This document shows, piece by piece, positions 14,137-17,674 of a stretch of DNA of 17,674 bases; position 1 is the stretch's first letter, and each line of letters begins with the position of its first letter. The notes under the pieces are model-generated. The model was not told the origin of the DNA. It ran no database searches and saw nothing but the letters and a program-made list of their open reading frames with translations. The translations under genes and the position numbers were made by a program. Source of the DNA: Dehalococcoidales bacterium (GTDB lineage Bacteria > Chloroflexota > Dehalococcoidia > Dehalococcoidales > UBA5760); the NCBI GenBank assembly GCA_028710655.1, contig JAQTTS010000014.1:1-17674 (forward strand), written 5' to 3'.

Positions 14137-14727
14137 ATGGTGAGCATTACCGTCAAGCAGAAGTTCAAATCCCTGATCCGGCCCTTGTCGCCGGATGAAT
14201 ACGAAATCCTTGAGCAGAGCCTTCTTGACGAGGGTTGCCGTGATCCCCTGGTGGTATGGGGCGACACACTTCTTGATGGCCACAATCGTTATGAAATCTG
14301 TACAAAACACGGCATCGACTACCGGACGGTTCAAGCACCTGTCTATATCCGCACTGATGAAGATGCAGAAGATTGGATTGACAAGAACCAGTTAGGCCGC
14401 CGGAACCTGACGCGGGAAGAGTTTACGCTGATTGTGGGGCGACGGTATAACCGACGGAAGATTACAGAGTCGTTTAAAGGGAACCAGTATACGAAAAGTG
14501 GTGAGGTTCAAAATGACCCCCACCAATCAACCGCCGAAATCATCGCCGCTGAACACGGCATTTCACCGGCCACGGTGAAACGGGCCGGGAAGTTTGCCGA
14601 AGCGGTAGAGGAACAAAGGGAAGCCCATCCCGAAGCGGATGAGGCACTAGACAGGGTTGAAGGGTGGATAAACAACAATCGCATGGCGCGGGAACGGGAC
14701 AAGGCCAAAAAGGAGGGGAAGCGATGA
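14137..14727 (+). CDS. ParB N-terminal-domain protein
   Basis: This 196-residue protein has the ParB/Srx-type N-terminal fold signature: an IRPLSPDEYEILEQSLLDEG helix, then DPLVVWGDTLLDGHNRYEIC with the DGHNR box at 47-51. A helix-turn-helix-like stretch lies about 131-155 (STAEIIAAEHGISPATVKRA). The C-terminus is charged. Phages and plasmids carry many proteins of this type, with roles ranging from partition-like DNA binding to transcription control and nuclease or CTP-linked activity; no ParA-like partner is visible here, so classical partition is unlikely on this evidence. It starts right after the zinc-ribbon stop with GGGGAGG upstream and ends in an ATGA overlap with a small membrane protein. 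Confidence 0.85.
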   Translation: MVSITVKQKFKSLIRPLSPDEYEILEQSLLDEGCRDPLVVWGDTLLDGHNRYEICTKHGIDYRTVQAPVYIRTDEDAEDWIDKNQLGRRNLTREEFTLIVGRRYNRRKITESFKGNQYTKSGEVQNDPHQSTAEIIAAEHGISPATVKRAGKFAEAVEEQREAHPEADEALDRVEGWINNNRMARERDKAKKEGKR

Positions 14728-14849
14728 GGCAAGACGACTTTGAGGACATCATGGACAGCATCATTAAGGTATTGGCGATAGTCGCCGCCGCTGGGGCGAT
14801 AGCGTGGGTAATTATACCCGGCATCTGGCTGATTATCAGGGGGGTGTGA
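14724..14849 (+). CDS. Single-helix small membrane protein, unknown function
   Basis: This 41-residue protein starts at ATG 14724 in an ATGA overlap with the ParB-domain gene, behind AGGAGGGG. An acidic N-terminus (MRQDDFEDIMD) is followed by one hydrophobic segment about residues 13-40 (VLAIVAAAGAIAWVIIPGIW). It is likely an inner membrane protein. The next gene starts one base after its stop, so it belongs to the same operon. No family is recognised. The upstream in-frame start at 14664 would add residues overlapping the ParB-domain gene and lacks a good site. Confidence 0.6.
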   Translation: MRQDDFEDIMDSIIKVLAIVAAAGAIAWVIIPGIWLIIRGV

Positions 14850-14850
14850 G

Positions 14851-15543
14851 ATGGACGAGTTAATCGGTTGGCACTTTTCGACGGGGCGGCTTGGTTACGG
14901 CGATAATCGGCCCATCGTCATAGGTGAAACGCATACCGTTGATATCACGGAACGCAAGCTGGAACTGTGCGAGTGGGGGCTTCATGCCTCGGAACGGATT
15001 ATAGATGCCCTGGAGTACGCTCCTGGTCCGATGGTGTACCGTGTCCGGCTCCACGGCGAAATACGCCGTGGTGACGATAAAGCTTGTGCCACTCACCGCA
15101 CCTATATTGCCGGGATAGACGCTACCGGCATACTGCGAGATTTCGCCCGAAAGTGCGCCTTAGATGTAATCGCCCTTTGGGACGCGCCGGATATTGTGAG
15201 GCAGTATTTGGAGACGGGCGATGAGTCGGCATCGGCTGCGGCATCGGCTGCGGCATCGGCTGCGGCACGGGCTGAGGCATCGGATGCGGCATCGGCTGCG
15301 GCACGGGCTGCGGCATCGGCTGCGGCATCGGCTGCGGCACGGGCTGCGGCATGGGATGCGGCATGGGATGCGGCATGGGATGCGGCATCGGCTGCGGCAT
15401 CGGCTGCGGCACGGGCTGCGGCATGGGATGCGGCATGGGATGCGGCATGGGATGCGGCATCGGCTGCGGCACGGGCTGAGGCACGGGGTGCACAAAACAC
15501 CCGCCTGACCGAGCTGGTAGAAGCTGCGATGAGAGGGGTGTGA
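14851..15543 (+). CDS. Protein with DUF7666-like N-terminus and Ala-rich tetrapeptide repeat tail
   Basis: This 230-residue protein has an N-terminal domain of about 120 residues with the pattern [33 protein letters not shown] and [14 protein letters not shown]. It resembles a phage domain I recall as DUF7666 (not verified), of unknown function. Residues 127-214 are 22 tetrapeptides of the form A-x-y-A with x = Ser, Arg or Trp and y = Ala or Asp (Glu replaces the last Ala in two units), ending in [16 protein letters not shown]. The repeat would favour an alpha helix with Trp/Asp or Arg at every fourth residue. The DNA is a 12-bp minisatellite, so unit number may vary. It sits in an operon between a membrane peptide and a charged small protein. 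Confidence 0.75.
   Translation: MDELIGWHFSTGRLGYGDNRPIVIGETHTVDITERKLELCEWGLHASERIIDALEYAPGPMVYRVRLHGEIRRGDDKACATHRTYIAGIDATGILRDFARKCALDVIALWDAPDIVRQYLETGDESASAAASAAASAAARAEASDAASAAARAAASAAASAAARAAAWDAAWDAAWDAASAAASAAARAAAWDAAWDAAWDAASAAARAEARGAQNTRLTELVEAAMRGV
15229..15492 (+). repeat. 12-bp minisatellite, 22 units, with 72-bp higher-order period
   Basis: Units are variants of gcatcggctgcg (ASAA), gcacgggctgcg (ARAA) and gcatgggatgcg (AWDA), plus rare gcatcggatgcg (ASDA), gcacgggctgag (ARAE) and a last degenerate gcacggggtgca. Writing S, R and W for the types, the order is S S S R S S R S S R WWW S S R WWW S R R. The block R-WWW-S-S recurs, giving a 72-bp higher-order period. All units keep the frame of the host gene. 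Confidence 0.95.
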
Positions 15544-15544
15544 G

Positions 15545-15763
15545 ATGAACAGTAGGAGCGTACCCGAACCCACAGAGGCCCAGGATGACCGGGCGGCCCG
15601 ACGATACCGGGGGGAGGACATTGACCGTGGCCGGAGGGAACGAGAGGAAGCGGCGATTGATTCCCGGATCGAGCATGACCGGGAAGATAGTGAACGGTTA
15701 TTGGAGCACACGGTGCAGGCAAACAATATTATCATGATGGAATTCTGGAAGGGGGTGAAGTAA
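15545..15763 (+). CDS. Small highly charged protein, unknown function
   Basis: This 72-residue protein starts one base after the previous stop, with GAGAGGGG upstream, and ends in a TAATG overlap with the exonuclease gene. It is very rich in Arg, Glu and Asp (RRYRGEDIDRGRREREEA, DREDSERLLEHT) with a hydrophobic end (NNIIMMEFWKGVK). It is probably helical. No family is recognised. Tight coupling to the YqaJ-type exonuclease suggests it might be an accessory of recombination, but gene order alone does not establish this. Confidence 0.6.
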   Translation: MNSRSVPEPTEAQDDRAARRYRGEDIDRGRREREEAAIDSRIEHDREDSERLLEHTVQANNIIMMEFWKGVK

Positions 15764-16659
15764 TGGACGCAACTTATTTAGAGGAAAGAAGGAAGGGTAT
15801 AGGCGGCAGTGATGTTGCCGCCATACTGGGCCTGTCTCCTTGGAAAACTCCATATCGAGTGTACCAAGAGAAAAGGAAAGAGATTGATGACTGGAAGGGA
15901 AACGCACAAACGGATTGGGGTACTCGCATGGAACCGGTGCTTCGCCAATGGTATTCAGACACCACCGGCCGGGTCGTCAGGGTGCCTGACAAGATCATTA
16001 AGAGCAACAAATATCCATTTATGCTCGCCTCGCTGGACGGGTTCACTGATGACAAACGAGTCGTCGAAATTAAAACCGCCCGCCATGGGAAAGACTGGGG
16101 CGAGCCGGGGACGAACGAGATACCCGACTACTATGCTGTCCAGTGCCACCATTACATGATCGTCACCGGGTATGAAGTGACGGACATGCCGGTATCCATC
16201 GCCGGGGGGAGCCCCGCCCTGTACGAAGTTCCCGCGGACAAAGAAATTGCCGAAATGATTATTGAGGCGTGTGCTTCATTCTGGCAGCGCGTGCAAGCAG
16301 GCGATCCCCCCGATCCTGTGACCTATGCCGATGCTGTGCAGCGATACGGTGGTATCCGGGCGGAAGGTATCGTTACTGCCGATGAGGAACTTCTTAGCAT
16401 TATCGAGAAACTTAAAGAGACGAGAGCAACTATAAAAGACTTAGAGGTGACCGAGGAATACTTGAAGGGGAAGGTCATCATGGCATTAGGCGAACGGGGA
16501 GATACCCTCGTAGCCTCCGACGGGAAACCACTGGCAACCTACAGGCTCACAAAGGGCAGGGCTGTTCTGGATACAAAAACGCTCCAGACGGAAATGCCCG
16601 ATGTATGGGCGAAATATCAAAAGACCTTGGCGCCTCAACGCAGGTTCCTGGTCAAGTAA
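15763..16659 (+). CDS. YqaJ-type viral recombination exonuclease
   Basis: This 298-residue protein has the YqaJ / lambda-exonuclease-like PD-(D/E)xK nuclease pattern. GIGGSDVAAILGLSPWKTPY (residues 12-31) is the hallmark N-terminal motif. E57 (GTRMEPVL), D92 (ASLDGF), and E102-x-K104 (VVEIKTA) form the metal-binding catalytic set, and PDYYAVQCHHYMIVTG supplies the conserved Q127. The C-terminal third is helical and may be a family-specific extension. Such enzymes resect double-stranded ends 5' to 3' and pass the strand to a single-strand annealing protein, normally encoded next door. It starts in a TAATG overlap, with GGGGGTG upstream, and is followed 16 bases later by the next gene. Confidence 0.93.
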   Translation: MDATYLEERRKGIGGSDVAAILGLSPWKTPYRVYQEKRKEIDDWKGNAQTDWGTRMEPVLRQWYSDTTGRVVRVPDKIIKSNKYPFMLASLDGFTDDKRVVEIKTARHGKDWGEPGTNEIPDYYAVQCHHYMIVTGYEVTDMPVSIAGGSPALYEVPADKEIAEMIIEACASFWQRVQAGDPPDPVTYADAVQRYGGIRAEGIVTADEELLSIIEKLKETRATIKDLEVTEEYLKGKVIMALGERGDTLVASDGKPLATYRLTKGRAVLDTKTLQTEMPDVWAKYQKTLAPQRRFLVK

Positions 16660-16675
16660 AAGGGAGGAAAAGACA

Positions 16676-17629
16676 ATGGAACAGCAAGGCATATACGAAA
16701 CGGCATCCGTCGCAACAGTCCCGAGGGGCGGTAACAGCGGTGCGATGGTAGACGTGGAACAGCAACGGGCGCTCGCAGAGGTTCAGGGCGCTATCATCCT
16801 CGCAAAACGGTTCCCGCGCGATCAAAAGGAGGCGTTGGACCGCATTGTAACGACGTGCGAACGGCAATCCCTGGCTGAACAGGCTCTGTATTCGTATTCC
16901 AGAGGCGGTACGGAAATCACCGGACCATCTATTAGACTGGCAGAGGCTATAGCCCAGAATTGGGGGAATGTGCAGTTCGGAATCAAGGAGGTCGATCAGC
17001 GTCAAGGGGAATCCACGGTACAGGCATACGCCTGGGACATGGAGACCAATGTAAGGCAGGAAAAGACATTTCAGGTCAAGCACAAGAGGTACACCAGGAA
17101 GGGAACGTATGACCTGGAGGATCCCAGGGACATATATGAGATGACGGCCAATCAGGGGGCGCGCCGCCTCCGGGCCTGCATCTTGGGGATCATCCCGGGC
17201 GACGTGATTGAGGCGGCCGTTGCTCAATGCGAGCAGACGCTGAAGGCGAAGGCCGACACGTCGGGAGAAGCAATCAAGAAAATGGTCGAGTCATTTGCAA
17301 ACTATGGCGTGACCAAGGCGCAGATTGAAAAGCGGATACAGCGTCGGCTTGAGTCAATTACCCCGGCGCAGGTCGTTAATCTCAGGAAAATCTACAACAG
17401 CCTGAAGGACGGTATGAGCGTACCTGCCGATTGGTTCGAGGTTGTGCCTATTGTTGAAGATGACACACGCAAGGGCGCTGACGGTCTGAAGGACAGGCTG
17501 AAAAAGGGCAAGAAAGAAGAGCCCGGTGATGACGGTATGTTTGAGTGTCCCGACACCGGGAAAATGATTACAGCGGCGAAATGTGAAGGGTGCCCGAAGC
17601 GTGAGGGGTGCCCGGTTAGGGAAAAATAA
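16676..17629 (+). CDS. Probable exonuclease partner (single-strand annealing protein candidate) with C-terminal Cys4 cluster
   Basis: This 317-residue protein starts at ATG 16676 behind AGGGAGG. Most of it (about residues 25-240) reads like a phage family I remember only as conserved, with SRGGTEITGPSIRLAEAIAQ at 75-94, STVQAYAWDMETNVRQEKTF at 113-132 and MTANQGARRLRACIL; it is not a clear RecT, Erf or Rad52 sequence by eye. Position right after a YqaJ exonuclease is where a single-strand annealing protein usually lies, so that role is inferred. The last 30 residues add cysteines at 291, 303, 306 and 312 (C-x11-C-x2-C-x5-C, including KCEGCPKREGC), a likely zinc or Fe-S site. A basic linker (DRLKKGKKEE) joins the two parts. 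The upstream in-frame start at 16601 would overlap the exonuclease. Confidence 0.6.
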   Translation: MEQQGIYETASVATVPRGGNSGAMVDVEQQRALAEVQGAIILAKRFPRDQKEALDRIVTTCERQSLAEQALYSYSRGGTEITGPSIRLAEAIAQNWGNVQFGIKEVDQRQGESTVQAYAWDMETNVRQEKTFQVKHKRYTRKGTYDLEDPRDIYEMTANQGARRLRACILGIIPGDVIEAAVAQCEQTLKAKADTSGEAIKKMVESFANYGVTKAQIEKRIQRRLESITPAQVVNLRKIYNSLKDGMSVPADWFEVVPIVEDDTRKGADGLKDRLKKGKKEEPGDDGMFECPDTGKMITAAKCEGCPKREGCPVREK

Positions 17630-17674
17630 CTGCCTCCCTCCTAACTTTCAGGCCCGCCGGGAGCCGCCTTCGGA

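Noticed and set aside
15229..15492. Repeat array as a possible CRISPR
   Set aside because: Units are 12 bp, directly adjacent and have no unique spacers; they encode an in-frame protein repeat.
15102..15735. Three long overlapping minus-strand open frames (Pro-Met-, Ala- and Arg/Cys-rich) across the minisatellite
   Set aside because: A 12-bp repeat without stop trinucleotides is open in every frame. The products are low-complexity, and the + strand frame fits the operon with good start and stop overlaps.
17630..17674. End of window after the last stop codon
   Set aside because: Only 45 bases; no start, hairpin with T run, or recognisable site could be supported.

Overview
The window is a stretch of a tailed double-stranded DNA phage or prophage genome of the siphovirus type. 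All credible genes lie on the + strand and are tightly packed, many with ATGA, TGATG or TAATG overlaps. The order follows the lambda/HK97 late-region plan: head-tail joining, tail tube, tail assembly chaperones with a frameshift, tape measure, tail tip, fibres, then lysis. The lysis cassette has an i-spanin and an overlapping lipoprotein o-spanin, which implies a Gram-negative (diderm) host. No integrase, repressor, capsid, portal or terminase is visible, so lifestyle and host species cannot be decided. Nothing in the sequence identifies the host more closely.

Layout. 3-703: head-tail completion proteins (HK97 gp10-like, cut by the window edge, and DUF3168-like). 721-3827: tail tube protein carrying an inserted FCCH-like domain, the G/GT-type chaperone pair joined by a probable -1 frameshift on an A9 run, and the tape measure. 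3830-9933: tail tip genes, namely an M-like minor tail protein, a DUF1833-type protein split by a large low-GC insertion, an NlpC/P60 peptidase (K-like) and a fused I+J-like central fibre protein. 9933-12231: collar fibre, a second repeat-containing fibre, a small fibre-associated protein, and a short ORF resembling a module of the DUF1833 protein. 12204-13691: candidate promoter, M15 endolysin, small holin-like protein, Rz/Rz1 spanins, and an XhlA-like membrane protein. 13728-13765: strong intrinsic terminator. 13766-13998: AT-rich regulatory region with a 17-bp palindrome over a candidate -35 box.

13999-17629: a second, probably early/middle, operon. It holds a zinc-ribbon mini-protein, a ParB-domain protein preceded by a perfect 7+3+7 palindrome, a one-helix membrane protein, a protein with a 22-unit 12-bp minisatellite encoding an Ala-Trp-Asp/Ser/Arg repeat tail, a small charged protein, a YqaJ-type exonuclease, and a protein of unrecognised family placed where a single-strand annealing protein is expected. 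That last protein ends in a four-cysteine cluster.

The least explained parts are the repeat-tailed protein at 14851-15543 with its small operon partners, the Cys4-tailed recombination partner at 16676-17629, and the low-GC domain grafted into the tail-tip protein at 4186-5835. All family names come from reading the sequence and memory of families; no searches were run.
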